Assembly: GCF_004346205.1 (NCBI RefSeq)
Contig: NZ_SMAM01000002.1
Span: 62,001 to 126,000, forward strand
DNA: 64,000 bases
Direction: 5' to 3'
From: Bibersteinia trehalosi
GTDB taxonomy: Bacteria > Pseudomonadota > Gammaproteobacteria > Enterobacterales > Pasteurellaceae
The notes below the pieces were generated by a model. It saw nothing but the letters and a program-made list of their open reading frames with translations, was not told the origin of the DNA and searched no databases. The position numbers and the translations under genes were made by a program. Within the stretch, counting starts at the first letter, position 1. Each line of letters starts with the position of its first letter. Shown here in pieces: positions 9,187-18,104 of the stretch.

Positions 9187-10536
9187 CTAGTTGCCTGAAA
9201 TTTTCATTTTATCTAATAAAATCGAACCCGTCTGAATATTAGAACGCTGCTCAATGTCATCACCAACTGCAACAAGATTTTGATACATGTCTTGCAACTG
9301 CCCTGCAATAGTAATCTCAGCAACGGGATACTGGATTTCACCATTTTCCACCCAGAAACCTGCTGCCCCACGTGAATATTCGCCTGTTACACCATTAATC
9401 GCACTACCAAGCATTTCTGTCACTAACAGCCCTGTTCCCATCTCTTTAAGCAATGTATCTAAACCACCTGTGCGGTTTGGTTTAACCAACCAGTTGTGAA
9501 TGCCACCTGCATGTCCTGTGGTTTGCATTCCGAGTTTTCTTGCACTGTAATTGGTGAGCAGATAGGTTTGCAAAATGCCATCTTGAATAATTTGGTGATC
9601 GTGCGTTTTAATCCCTTCGCTATCAAATGGCGATGATGCGAGTTGGCGTAAAAGATGTGGACGTTCTGCAATTTCAAACCAATTCGGTAAAATTTGGTCG
9701 CCTAATTTATCTTGTAAAAAACTTGCCTTGCGATACAACGCACCGCCACTAATCGCCCCGGCTAAATGCCCGATAAGCCCTGTTGCGACATCGTTGTAGA
9801 AAATGACAGGCACTTCGCACGTTTTAAGCTGACGTGGATTTAGGCGATCTCCCGCTTTTATCGCAGCCTGCTGCCCTACCCATTGTGGCGTAGCAAGTTT
9901 GTCAAATTCACGAGAAACCGTGTATTCATAATCTCGCTCTAATTGCTCGTCAAAGGCAGAAATGACACAACAAGAGAGCGAATAACGGCTAGAAAGGTAG
10001 CTTTGCAGCATTCCGTGCGTATTGCCATAAACACGCACGCCACTGTGCGAATTAAAACTTGCCCCTTCGCTATTAACAATGCGTTCATCGCTGTTTAAGG
10101 CAAAATGCTCGGCTTCTATCGCCATTCGTACTGCTTGATCAACATCGATCTCTGCTTGATGATAAAGCTCTAAATCTGGGGCATCAAATGCCATCAACGC
10201 TTTTTCGCCCAACCCTGCACAAGGGTCTTCCGATGTATATTTTGCAATAGCAAGAGCTGATTCCACCGCTTGCTGAATCGATTTTGGGCTAAGATCAGAT
10301 GTTGAAGCATTGCCTTTACGATTGCCCAAATAGACGGAAATCCCTAACGCCCCATCATTATTAAATTCAATATTTTCAATTTGCTCTAAACGGGTAGAAA
10401 CGGATAAGCCTGCCACTTTTGTTACCGCCACTTCCGCACTCGCCCCTGCTTTTTTGGCAAAATTTAAGGCGATTTCAACCGCTTGTTTTAATTCTTGCTC
10501 TTGGTGTTGTAATTCTGATTTGCTCGTTAAGCTCAT
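9187..10536 (-). CDS. pmbA: TldD/PmbA family metalloprotease subunit
   Basis: PmbA (TldE) forms a heterodimeric zinc protease with TldD that trims peptides such as microcin B17 precursor and degrades CcdA-type antitoxins in E. coli. The product has 449 residues from the ATG at 10536; E. coli PmbA has 450. The ATG is preceded by AAAGG on the minus strand, while the TTG seven codons upstream has no such site. Family features are the N-terminal AEVAVTKVAGLSVSTR, central GVRVYGNTHGM and the C-terminal GLLVTEMLGSAINGVTGEYS. The HExxxH zinc site is normally in TldD, and none is seen here. tldD is not in the window. The divergent neighbour is darP, the same pair as in E. coli. Confidence 0.93.
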   Translation of the reverse strand: MSLTSKSELQHQEQELKQAVEIALNFAKKAGASAEVAVTKVAGLSVSTRLEQIENIEFNNDGALGISVYLGNRKGNASTSDLSPKSIQQAVESALAIAKYTSEDPCAGLGEKALMAFDAPDLELYHQAEIDVDQAVRMAIEAEHFALNSDERIVNSEGASFNSHSGVRVYGNTHGMLQSYLSSRYSLSCCVISAFDEQLERDYEYTVSREFDKLATPQWVGQQAAIKAGDRLNPRQLKTCEVPVIFYNDVATGLIGHLAGAISGGALYRKASFLQDKLGDQILPNWFEIAERPHLLRQLASSPFDSEGIKTHDHQIIQDGILQTYLLTNYSARKLGMQTTGHAGGIHNWLVKPNRTGGLDTLLKEMGTGLLVTEMLGSAINGVTGEYSRGAAGFWVENGEIQYPVAEITIAGQLQDMYQNLVAVGDDIEQRSNIQTGSILLDKMKISGN

Positions 10537-10650
10537 TTTATTGCCTTTCAATTTCAAAAATGGTGAGATTATACCTGTAATTTAACGTACCGATAAGTGC
10601 TTATTCATTTGACCCTCTTTTCCTTTAAGCATAGAATACACGCTAATTTA

Positions 10651-10677
10651 AAGCCTATTCCTGCAATAGGCTTTTCC
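10651..10677 (+). promoter_or_regulatory. Hairpin in the darP leader
   Basis: Nine-base-pair stem AAGCCTATT / AATAGGCTT with a five-base loop followed by TTCCCTTTT, ending about 20 bp before the darP start codon. It looks like a weak terminator or a translation-affecting hairpin. No known leader RNA family is recognised. Confidence 0.4.
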
Positions 10678-10697
10678 CTTTTCAAGAGAAAATTAAT

Positions 10698-11228
10698 ATG
10701 GCAAAGAAAAAACATAATGAAATCGACTGGACGGATGATGAAGAAGAGATTATCTGGGTCAGCAAAAGTGAAATTAAACGTGATGCCGAGCATCTAAAAA
10801 AATTAGGTACAAGCTTGGTTGAGCTCAATAGTGCTAATCTAGCCAAAATGCCGTTAGATGATAGCTTACGAGATGCTATTGAATTGGCACAAAAACTAAA
10901 AATGGAAGCTCGCCGTCGCCAAATTCAATATATTGGTAAACTGCTACGCAATGTTGATCCAGAGCCAATTCAAGAAGCTTTAGATAAAGTCGAAAATCGC
11001 CATAACCAGCAGCTTGCACTATTACATAAATTAGAACAGACCCGAGATCAGCTAATAGCGCAGGGCGATACAGTATTAAATACGCTTGTTGAAGAATACC
11101 CAGCCTTAGATCGCCAACATCTGCGTAATTTAATCCGCGCAGCACAAAAAGAAAAGCAAGCTAATAAGCCACCAAAAAATTATCGTGAAATTTTTCAATA
11201 TTTAAAATCTGTGATTGTGGAACAATAA
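10698..11228 (+). CDS. darP: Ribosome biogenesis factor DarP (YjgA)
   Basis: Assembly factor for the large ribosomal subunit, binding late 50S precursors in E. coli. The product has 176 residues, highly charged and helical. Diagnostic stretches are [20 protein letters not shown] at the N-terminus, [20 protein letters not shown] near residue 72, and [20 protein letters not shown] near the C-terminus, which match the DUF615/YjgA family throughout. Start ATG at 10698 follows AGAGAA. It is divergent from pmbA and followed 17 bp later by the sirB2-like gene and then cmoA, so the three may form one transcript. Confidence 0.92.
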   Translation: MAKKKHNEIDWTDDEEEIIWVSKSEIKRDAEHLKKLGTSLVELNSANLAKMPLDDSLRDAIELAQKLKMEARRRQIQYIGKLLRNVDPEPIQEALDKVENRHNQQLALLHKLEQTRDQLIAQGDTVLNTLVEEYPALDRQHLRNLIRAAQKEKQANKPPKNYREIFQYLKSVIVEQ

Positions 11229-11245
11229 TATTTACGGAGTGATCC

Positions 11246-11590
11246 ATGCAAACTTTATATTTTTCTCATATTGCTTTAGCTTATTTGAGTTTAGCGCTGT
11301 TGCTAGTTCGCGGTATTCTCTCTGCCAGAATGGTCGATTGGAGACAATACAAACTCTTAAAAATCGCCCCTCATTTAGTTGATACTTTACTACTTATCTC
11401 GGGGGGAGCCTTCTTTTTTATAGTCGGTTATGAATTTTCTACTTGGCTTGCAGCAAAACTCGTTTTCCTCGTGTTATATATCATCTTTGCGGCTAAAGCC
11501 TTTAAGAAAACTCAACCATTTTCACTTAAACATTTCATCTTAGCTGTGATCAGCTTTATGATGATTTTAGTAGTCGCAACGGTTCGATAA
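11246..11590 (+). CDS. SirB2 family membrane protein
   Basis: Four-helix inner-membrane protein of 114 residues. The family signature is visible: RGILSARMVDWRQYKLLKI followed by PHLVDTLLLISG near residue 40, then FSTWLAAKLVFLVLYIIF. SirB2 (YchQ in E. coli) has no settled molecular function; it was first named from an effect on Salmonella invasion gene expression. It has a GGAG site seven bases before its ATG. Its stop codon directly abuts the cmoA start, which indicates translational coupling. Confidence 0.85.
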   Translation: MQTLYFSHIALAYLSLALLLVRGILSARMVDWRQYKLLKIAPHLVDTLLLISGGAFFFIVGYEFSTWLAAKLVFLVLYIIFAAKAFKKTQPFSLKHFILAVISFMMILVVATVR

Positions 11591-12313
<723 letters not shown>

Positions 12314-12320
12314 TCTAAAC

Positions 12321-12363
12321 AAAAACGGTGGGAAAATTGATTGATCTGCCCCACCGTTTTTTA
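12321..12363. terminator. Bidirectional terminator between cmoA and metB
   Basis: Perfect twelve-base-pair inverted repeat AAAAACGGTGGG / CCCACCGTTTTT with a 17-base loop between two convergent genes. T-runs are available in both directions. Confidence 0.9.
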
Positions 12364-12368
12364 TTACG

Positions 12369-13475
12369 TTATTTCAGTTGTGCAAAAGCTTGTAATAAAT
12401 CTGCCTTAATGTCATCAACGTGTTCTAACCCTACTGAGAAACGCAATAGGCGGTTACATACGCCACGCGCAATACGCTCTGCTTCTGGAATGTCCATATG
12501 GGTTTGGGTAGCTGGATAAGTAATGAAGCTCTCTGTGCCGCCTAAACTCTCTGCAAAGGTAATCATTTTGATTGATTTTAAAAATGGATTGACCCAGTTT
12601 TCATCTTGCAGGCGGAATGAGAGCATTCCGCTTTTACCTGAATAAAGCACACTGTGAACTTGTGGCTGTTCGCTTAAAAATTTAGCGATTTCAGTGGCGT
12701 TTGCTTGATGGCGTTCCATACGCAATGCAAGGGTTTTTAAGCCACGAATGATTAAGTAGCTATCAAATGGCGAGAGCACTGCCCCAGCACCATTTTGCAG
12801 ATAGAATAAGCGTTCGCAAAGTTCCTGACCTTTTGCCACGATAATACCTGCAAGCACATCGTTATGCCCCGAGAGATACTTGGTTGCACTGTGGATCACA
12901 ATATCCGCCCCTAAATCTAACGGACGGAATAAAACTGGGGTTAAGAAAGTGTTATCCACAATCAGCATTAAATTGTGTTTTTTAGCAATTTTCGCAATCT
13001 CAGCCACATCACACTCTTCCATTAATGGATTTGATGGGGTTTCCACAAAAATCGCTTTGGTATTAGGATTGATCGCATTTTCAATCGCATCAAGATCAGC
13101 GGTGTTTACATACACAGGTTTTACAGTGTTGTTATTTTTATAGCTGAAATCCAGCAAGCGGTAAGTACCACCATACACATCGCTTGAGATAATCCACTCA
13201 TCGCCACCTTTGAAAAGTTGCATTAAAAGCTGAATCGCTGCCATGCCAGACGACATCGCAAAACCTGCATCACCATTTTCTAAACGAGCTACGCCCTCTT
13301 CTAGCACAGTACGAGTTGGATTTTTAGTACGAGTATAATCAAAGCCTGTGGATTCACCAATACCTGCGTGGCCATAAGCAGTTGAAAGGAAAATTGGTGT
13401 TGCCACCGCACCAGTGCGTTCATCGGTGCGATTGCCTAATTGAACAAGTTTAGTTTCAATGTTATTAAAATTCAT
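12369..13475 (-). CDS. metB: Cystathionine gamma-synthase (Cys/Met metabolism PLP enzyme)
   Basis: PLP enzyme that joins cysteine with an activated homoserine to give cystathionine in methionine synthesis. From the ATG at 13475 the product has 368 residues, the length of H. influenzae MetB. Motifs are FDYTRTKNPTRTVLEE near residue 50, AMSSGMAAIQ, ETPSNPLMEECDV near 138, the PLP-lysine site HSATKYLSGHND near 195, and GGTESFITYPATQTH near 320. A longer frame to 13553 exists, but those residues come entirely from a dispersed repeat (13489-13559), so the short start is chosen. The ATG at 13487 (four residues longer) is possible. Some relatives act on O-acetylhomoserine with sulfide, so the exact substrate is not fixed by sequence. 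Confidence 0.88.
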   Translation of the reverse strand: MNFNNIETKLVQLGNRTDERTGAVATPIFLSTAYGHAGIGESTGFDYTRTKNPTRTVLEEGVARLENGDAGFAMSSGMAAIQLLMQLFKGGDEWIISSDVYGGTYRLLDFSYKNNNTVKPVYVNTADLDAIENAINPNTKAIFVETPSNPLMEECDVAEIAKIAKKHNLMLIVDNTFLTPVLFRPLDLGADIVIHSATKYLSGHNDVLAGIIVAKGQELCERLFYLQNGAGAVLSPFDSYLIIRGLKTLALRMERHQANATEIAKFLSEQPQVHSVLYSGKSGMLSFRLQDENWVNPFLKSIKMITFAESLGGTESFITYPATQTHMDIPEAERIARGVCNRLLRFSVGLEHVDDIKADLLQAFAQLK

Positions 13476-13488
13476 ATTATGATCCATT

Positions 13489-13559
13489 GTAGGGGCGGAC
13501 CGATGTGTCCGCCCGATATTCAAACGATATTTAGGGCGAACACATCGATCCACCCCTAC
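13489..13559. repeat. 71-bp inverted-repeat element between dapB and metB
   Basis: Two 26-base arms (13489-13514 and 13534-13559) are inverted copies with three mismatches around a 19-base loop. Each arm starts GTAGGGG and ends CGCCC. The three differences are all C/T, so G-U pairing could keep the hairpin in RNA. It lies in the leader of metB, downstream of dapB. It resembles the small GTAGGGGCG...CGCCCCTAC repeats scattered in many bacterial genomes. Confidence 0.8.
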
Positions 13560-13566
13560 GGAAATT

Positions 13567-14391
<825 letters not shown>

Positions 14392-14405
14392 TCATGTTGT
14401 GAATT

Positions 14406-14461
14406 ACAAGCGGGTCGATTTTACAGTAATTTTGCAAAACTTTGTAAAAAAAGCCCCGCTT
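14406..14461. repeat. Inverted repeat with USS-like arms between rlmM and dapB
   Basis: ACAAGCGGG at 14406 and CCCCGCTTG at 14453 form an imperfect stem with further pairing in the T/A-rich middle. The arms are degenerate uptake signals. It lies between rlmM (ending at 14471) and the dapB start (14379), where it could terminate rlmM. Confidence 0.45.
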
Positions 14462-14470
14462 GCTGCAAAT

Positions 14471-15550
14471 TTATTTCAACTGAATATGCACCGTAATTTC
14501 TTCTCTATCATGATAGAGATGTTTCGCCTGAATACGAAAATTCAGCCCTTGTTTATCAAGCGTGTCTGCTAAAAAATCTAAGCATAATTTCACTTCTTGA
14601 TAACGTTTTTTCATCGGTAATTTTAAGTTAAAAATAGTTTCCCGACACAAACCACTTGTCAGCCATTTCGCCATTAACTTTGCGACTTTCATCGGTTGCT
14701 CTACCATATCACACACCAACCAATCTATTTTTTTGCGTTTAGGCGGTTGGAATTTAAAACCGTCTTCCGGACAATGCTCAATTCGTCCTGTATCGTGCAG
14801 GCTTGCGGCCATTTTACCGTGATCGACTGCGTAAACAAATAAACCACGTTTAACGAGCTGATAAGTCCAACCGCCCGGACAAGCACCAAGATCCACACCG
14901 ATCATTTGCTCAGTAAAGCGTTTGGGTTCTTCTGCTTTTGGTACAAAGGTTAAAATAGCTTCTTCTAATTTTAAAGTAGAACGGCTAGGAGCATCGTTTG
15001 GAAATTTTAAACGCATAATCCCCATTGGATTTGATGATCGGTTTTCATTATAACCATAACCAACAAAACATTTTCCCGAGCCAACAAACATGATATGTAA
15101 CGTGATCGTATTTTTAGCATTCGCCTTTGCCTGTAACCAGCCCTGCTTTTTCAACGCAGCACGCAATGGTACGGTAAATTTTCGACAAAAAACCGAAAGC
15201 GCTTTGGATTCATTGGTGTCTGGCGTATCGATCACAATTTCTGTGCTATTTTTAGGATTAAGTTCAGCATATTTTGCCAAGATCGGCGAAATTCGGTCAT
15301 TTTCTGCTAAATTTTGCAACAAATCACTGACCACCATCATTTGTCGCACAAAAATAAGGCTGACTAATTTTAGCTCTCGGGCAAGTCGATCCGCTTCCCC
15401 TTGCTGATAACATTCAAAAATGACATAGCCTGAATCCGCTTTTACATTAGCAAAGCCGAATATACCTAGCTCTGCTGCTCGCTCAGTGATCTCCCCTGCC
15501 ACTTCTTTTTCGAAGCCAGCACGGCAATATAACGCTAATTTATTGAACAT
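14471..15550 (-). CDS. rlmM: 23S rRNA 2'-O-ribose methyltransferase RlmM
   Basis: Methylates C2498 of 23S rRNA with SAM. The product has 359 residues, near the E. coli protein. The N-terminal THUMP-like region is followed by the Rossmann methyltransferase domain. Seen are the SAM site MIGVDLGACPGGWTYQLVKR near residue 217, the acidic DWLVCDMVEQP near 275, and the lysine-bearing FNLKLPMKKRYQEV near 307 that supplies the last member of the K-D-K-E type catalytic set. Its start overlaps the end of the DUF423 gene by 11 bp, the same arrangement as ygdD-rlmM in E. coli. Confidence 0.95.
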   Translation of the reverse strand: MFNKLALYCRAGFEKEVAGEITERAAELGIFGFANVKADSGYVIFECYQQGEADRLARELKLVSLIFVRQMMVVSDLLQNLAENDRISPILAKYAELNPKNSTEIVIDTPDTNESKALSVFCRKFTVPLRAALKKQGWLQAKANAKNTITLHIMFVGSGKCFVGYGYNENRSSNPMGIMRLKFPNDAPSRSTLKLEEAILTFVPKAEEPKRFTEQMIGVDLGACPGGWTYQLVKRGLFVYAVDHGKMAASLHDTGRIEHCPEDGFKFQPPKRKKIDWLVCDMVEQPMKVAKLMAKWLTSGLCRETIFNLKLPMKKRYQEVKLCLDFLADTLDKQGLNFRIQAKHLYHDREEITVHIQLK

Positions 15551-15944
15551 TTCGACTTCTCACACTGATAAAAATTAATCCTGCCCAACCCACTAAAAAG
15601 AGCGTACCACCAATCGGCGTTGTCCACACAAAAGTTTTACTCATACCTAATGCTAGGGCATATAAACTTCCGCTAAACAATAAAATACCTAATGCCCAGC
15701 TGCCACCGATCAGGTTAAAAGCCTTAGCACGGCAAGCCGGCGGATTTTGTCTGCCATCAACAATTTGAAACAAGCCCAAGGCAAGCAAAGCAAGCGTATG
15801 AAACATTTGATATTTCAAGCCCTTGTCGATCCAAATCAACGCGTGTGGAGAAAGTGTTTTTTCTAAGGCATGTGCAGTAAAAGCACCAAATGCGACACAG
15901 AAAAATCCGCTGGCAGCAGCCAAAGTTAAAAATTTATTTTTCAT
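15540..15944 (-). CDS. DUF423 membrane protein (YgdD-like)
   Basis: Small inner-membrane protein of 134 residues with four predicted helices and no known biochemical role. Family signs are FGAFTAHALEKTLSPHALIW near residue 20, then YQMFHTLALLALGLF near 44 and TPIGGTLFLVGWAGL near the C-terminus. The ATG at 15944 has GAGA upstream; the TTG four codons earlier is rejected. It overlaps rlmM, so the two are almost certainly co-transcribed. The E. coli neighbour gcvA is not found here. Confidence 0.88.
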   Translation of the reverse strand: MKNKFLTLAAASGFFCVAFGAFTAHALEKTLSPHALIWIDKGLKYQMFHTLALLALGLFQIVDGRQNPPACRAKAFNLIGGSWALGILLFSGSLYALALGMSKTFVWTTPIGGTLFLVGWAGLIFISVRSRNVQ

Positions 15945-16165
15945 GTAATTTCTCAAAAATGCATAACTTAAATAGTGATACGTTTTGTAGATTTTAAGGG
16001 AATTTTAAGCGCTTGCAATCATTGAAGATAAAATTTCAGCAAATTACGGAAATTTAACGATAAATCATAATTTTATTGCAAACTTTATAATGAAAAAGCT
16101 GTCGGATTGGGGTAAAATCTTTACACTTTTGAACACTTTGACAACGTCCATATAAGGGGAACATT

Positions 16166-16384
16166 ATGTCTGTAACTATTCTTGACCAACTTGAAGACAA
16201 AATTAAACAAGCTGTAGAAACGATTCAATTATTGCAATTAGAAGTTGAAGAGTTAAAAGGAAAAAATGATGAAGCGCAACGTGCAAATGATGCTTTACGC
16301 CAAGAACACGAGCAACTTAAAGCGGAACATCAAAATTTCCAAGAACGTTTACGTTCTTTATTAGGTCAAATCGACAACGTTTAA
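16166..16384 (+). CDS. zapB: Cell division protein ZapB
   Basis: Abundant coiled-coil protein of 72 residues that links the FtsZ ring (through ZapA) to the MatP-bound chromosome terminus. The whole sequence is one heptad-repeat helix, beginning [20 protein letters not shown] and ending [12 protein letters not shown] as in E. coli ZapB. Start ATG has AGGGGA upstream. The preceding 220 bp hold no gene; a candidate -10 (TAAAAT) is seen near 16115. A terminator follows at once, so it is a single-gene unit, as expected for a very highly expressed protein. Confidence 0.93.
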   Translation: MSVTILDQLEDKIKQAVETIQLLQLEVEELKGKNDEAQRANDALRQEHEQLKAEHQNFQERLRSLLGQIDNV

Positions 16385-16400
16385 TTTATACACAAAGACT

Positions 16401-16433
16401 AAAAGCGGCTAATTCGTTTAGCCGTTTTTCTTT
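16401..16433 (+). terminator. Terminator of zapB
   Basis: Stem CGGCTAA / TTAGCCG with a five-base loop followed by TTTTTCTTTTT. It ends about 14 bp before the tdk start codon. Confidence 0.85.
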
Positions 16434-16446
16434 TTATATCCTACAT

Positions 16447-17025
16447 ATGGCAAAATTATACTTCTACTATTCCTCAATGAATGCAGGGAAATCCACAACC
16501 CTACTTCAATCTGCTTATAACTATCAAGAACGTGGCATGCGCCCGTTGGTATATACAGCAGCAATTGATGATCGCTACGGCGTAGGCAAAGTTGCCTCAC
16601 GGATTGGTATATCCCAACAGGCAAATCTTTTTGATAAAAATTCAGACCTCTTCGCTGAAATTAGCCAAGAACACCACAAACAAACATTGCATTGTATCTT
16701 GGTAGATGAGGCTCAATTTCTCACCAAACAACAGGTATATCAATTAAGTGAAGTTGTAGATAAATTAGGTATCCCTGTTCTTTGCTATGGACTACGCACT
16801 GATTTCCAAGCAGAGCTTTTTGAAGGAAGCCGTTATCTCTTAGCTTGGGCAGATCAATTAGAAGAGCTGAAAACTATCTGTTATTGTGGGCGCAAAGCAA
16901 ATTTTGTGATACGTTTAAATCAACATGGCGAAGTGGTTAAAGATGGTGAACAAATTCAAATTGGCGGCAATGATAGCTACCTGTCTGTTTGTCGCCGACA
17001 CTATAAGGAAAAGTTAGCTAAATAA
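16447..17025 (+). CDS. tdk: Thymidine kinase
   Basis: Type II thymidine kinase, phosphorylating thymidine in salvage. The product has 192 residues, normal length. Seen are the P-loop [15 protein letters not shown] near residue 9, [12 protein letters not shown] near 87, [15 protein letters not shown] near 117, and the C-terminal zinc-site cysteines in [10 protein letters not shown] near 145 and CRRHYKE near 184. The start ATG at 16447 lacks a strong ribosome-binding site, and the T-run of the zapB terminator lies just upstream. No co-transcribed partner is seen. Confidence 0.96.
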   Translation: MAKLYFYYSSMNAGKSTTLLQSAYNYQERGMRPLVYTAAIDDRYGVGKVASRIGISQQANLFDKNSDLFAEISQEHHKQTLHCILVDEAQFLTKQQVYQLSEVVDKLGIPVLCYGLRTDFQAELFEGSRYLLAWADQLEELKTICYCGRKANFVIRLNQHGEVVKDGEQIQIGGNDSYLSVCRRHYKEKLAK

Positions 17026-17028
17026 CAT

Positions 17029-17050
17029 AAAGGCGAGCCCCCTCGCCTTT
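17029..17050. terminator. Hairpin between tdk and the small membrane protein gene
   Basis: Perfect nine-base-pair stem AAAGGCGAG / CTCGCCTTT with a four-C loop. It lies just after the tdk stop and just after the minus-strand small-gene stop, so it serves both converging genes. The T-run is short. Confidence 0.7.
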
Positions 17051-17052
17051 GG

Positions 17053-17154
17053 CTATGAATAATGATAAGTTCGGTAGATAAATGCAACAATTAAAATAAT
17101 CAGCATAACTACGATCTGTATTAAACGCTTTTTCGTTAGCTTCTCAGCAGCCAT
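17053..17154 (-). CDS. 33-residue single-helix membrane protein, unknown
   Basis: Too short for usual gene calling, but well supported. The ATG at 17154 is preceded by GGAGAATTT, giving an ideal Shine-Dalgarno spacing. The product opens with a charged MAAEKLTKKR stretch, then a hydrophobic helix of about 17 residues (LIQIVVMLIILIVAFIY), then a short polar tail. The basic N-terminus predicts an N-in topology. The gene ends against a hairpin terminator shared with tdk. I do not recognise the family. It resembles the small stress or assembly membrane proteins of E. coli only in general architecture. Confidence 0.7.
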   Translation of the reverse strand: MAAEKLTKKRLIQIVVMLIILIVAFIYRTYHYS

Positions 17155-17209
17155 AAATTCTCCAATTTTTCCGATAATATTTCACTATTTTGCTATTCAA
17201 TGTTAGAAT

Positions 17210-17223
17210 TTGTTCTAAATCAA
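17210..17223. promoter_or_regulatory. FNR box in the fnr promoter
   Basis: TTGTT-CTAA-ATCAA matches the FNR consensus TTGAT-N4-ATCAA at nine of ten defined positions. It lies 18 bp before the fnr start codon, just downstream of a -10-like TTAGAAT. This placement suits negative autoregulation, as known for E. coli fnr. Confidence 0.6.
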
Positions 17224-17240
17224 ATTTAAGAGTATTAAAT

Positions 17241-18005
17241 ATGAAAATTGTATCGGATTTTAAATCAAATGGAAGACATACCTGCACAATTCACTGTCAA
17301 AATTGCAGCATTAGCCAGCTTTGCTTGCCCTTTACTCTTAACGAACATGAATTGACTCAGCTCGATAATATTATTGAGCGAAAAAAACCGATACAGAAAT
17401 CACAGGTAATCTTTAAATCTGGCGATGAATTACGTTCAATTTATGCAATCCGTTCAGGAACGCTAAAAAGCTATACAATTAGCGAAGATGGCGAAGAACA
17501 AATTACTGCTTTCCATCTCCCTGGCGACTTAGTAGGCTTTGATGCCATTGCAGATATGAAACATGTCGGTTTCGCACAAGCACTTGAAACATCAATGATT
17601 TGTGAAATCCCATTTGATATTCTGGACGATTTAGCGGGTAAAATGCCAAAAATTCGACATCAGCTAATGCGTTTAATGAGCAATGAAATCAAAAGTGATC
17701 AAGCAATGATTTTATTCTTATCAAAAATGAGTGCTGAAGAAAAGCTTGCCGCATTTATCTATAACCTGTCACAGCGTTATGCAGAACGAGGTTTCTCAGC
17801 CAGAGAGTTTCGTTTGACTATGACTCGTGGCGATATTGGTAACTATCTTGGGCTTACCATTGAAACCATTAGCCGTTTGTTAGGTCGTTTCCAGAAAAGT
17901 GGTATGATTAGCGTACAAGGTAAATATATTACCATCAATCGGATGGAAGAACTCGCAGAGTTAGCCGGTGGAACAAAATCACAAATTCCAGTGACCGCTG
18001 TCTAA
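17241..18005 (+). CDS. fnr: FNR, oxygen-responsive transcription regulator
   Basis: Global regulator of the switch to anaerobic growth. It is a CRP-family protein that dimerises and binds DNA only when it holds an oxygen-labile [4Fe-4S] cluster. From the ATG at 17241 the product has 254 residues. Cluster ligands are Cys19, Cys22 and Cys28 ([11 protein letters not shown]) plus the cysteine in ETSMICEIP near residue 121. The cyclic-nucleotide-like fold, dimer helix ([13 protein letters not shown]) and helix-turn-helix ending in [13 protein letters not shown] near residue 213 are all present; the E--SR recognition set is that of FNR rather than CRP. An upstream in-frame start at 17190 adds residues absent from the family. 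Confidence 0.97.
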   Translation: MKIVSDFKSNGRHTCTIHCQNCSISQLCLPFTLNEHELTQLDNIIERKKPIQKSQVIFKSGDELRSIYAIRSGTLKSYTISEDGEEQITAFHLPGDLVGFDAIADMKHVGFAQALETSMICEIPFDILDDLAGKMPKIRHQLMRLMSNEIKSDQAMILFLSKMSAEEKLAAFIYNLSQRYAERGFSAREFRLTMTRGDIGNYLGLTIETISRLLGRFQKSGMISVQGKYITINRMEELAELAGGTKSQIPVTAV

Positions 18006-18018
18006 CCAATCCTAAAAC

Positions 18019-18053
18019 AAAGGCATAGTGATACACCACTATGCCTTTTGTTT
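18019..18053 (+). terminator. Terminator of fnr
   Basis: Perfect twelve-base-pair stem AAAGGCATAGTG / CACTATGCCTTT followed by TTGTTTATTT, 14 bp after the fnr stop codon. Confidence 0.85.
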
Positions 18054-18083
18054 ATTTAAGTAGAGATATCCCTTCGCAATAAT

Positions 18084-18102
18084 ACTCCCCCTTCGGGGGA
18101 GT
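18084..18102. terminator. Hairpin at the 3' end of glgP
   Basis: Perfect eight-base-pair GC-rich stem ACTCCCCC / GGGGGAGT with a TTC loop, immediately after the glgP stop on the minus strand. The T-run beyond it is poor, so part of the termination may rely on the neighbouring fnr terminator read in reverse. Confidence 0.6.
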
Positions 18103-18104
18103 CG

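Noticed and set aside
13476-13553. Longer N-terminus for MetB
   Set aside because: The extra residues are encoded by the inverted-repeat element and match no family member.
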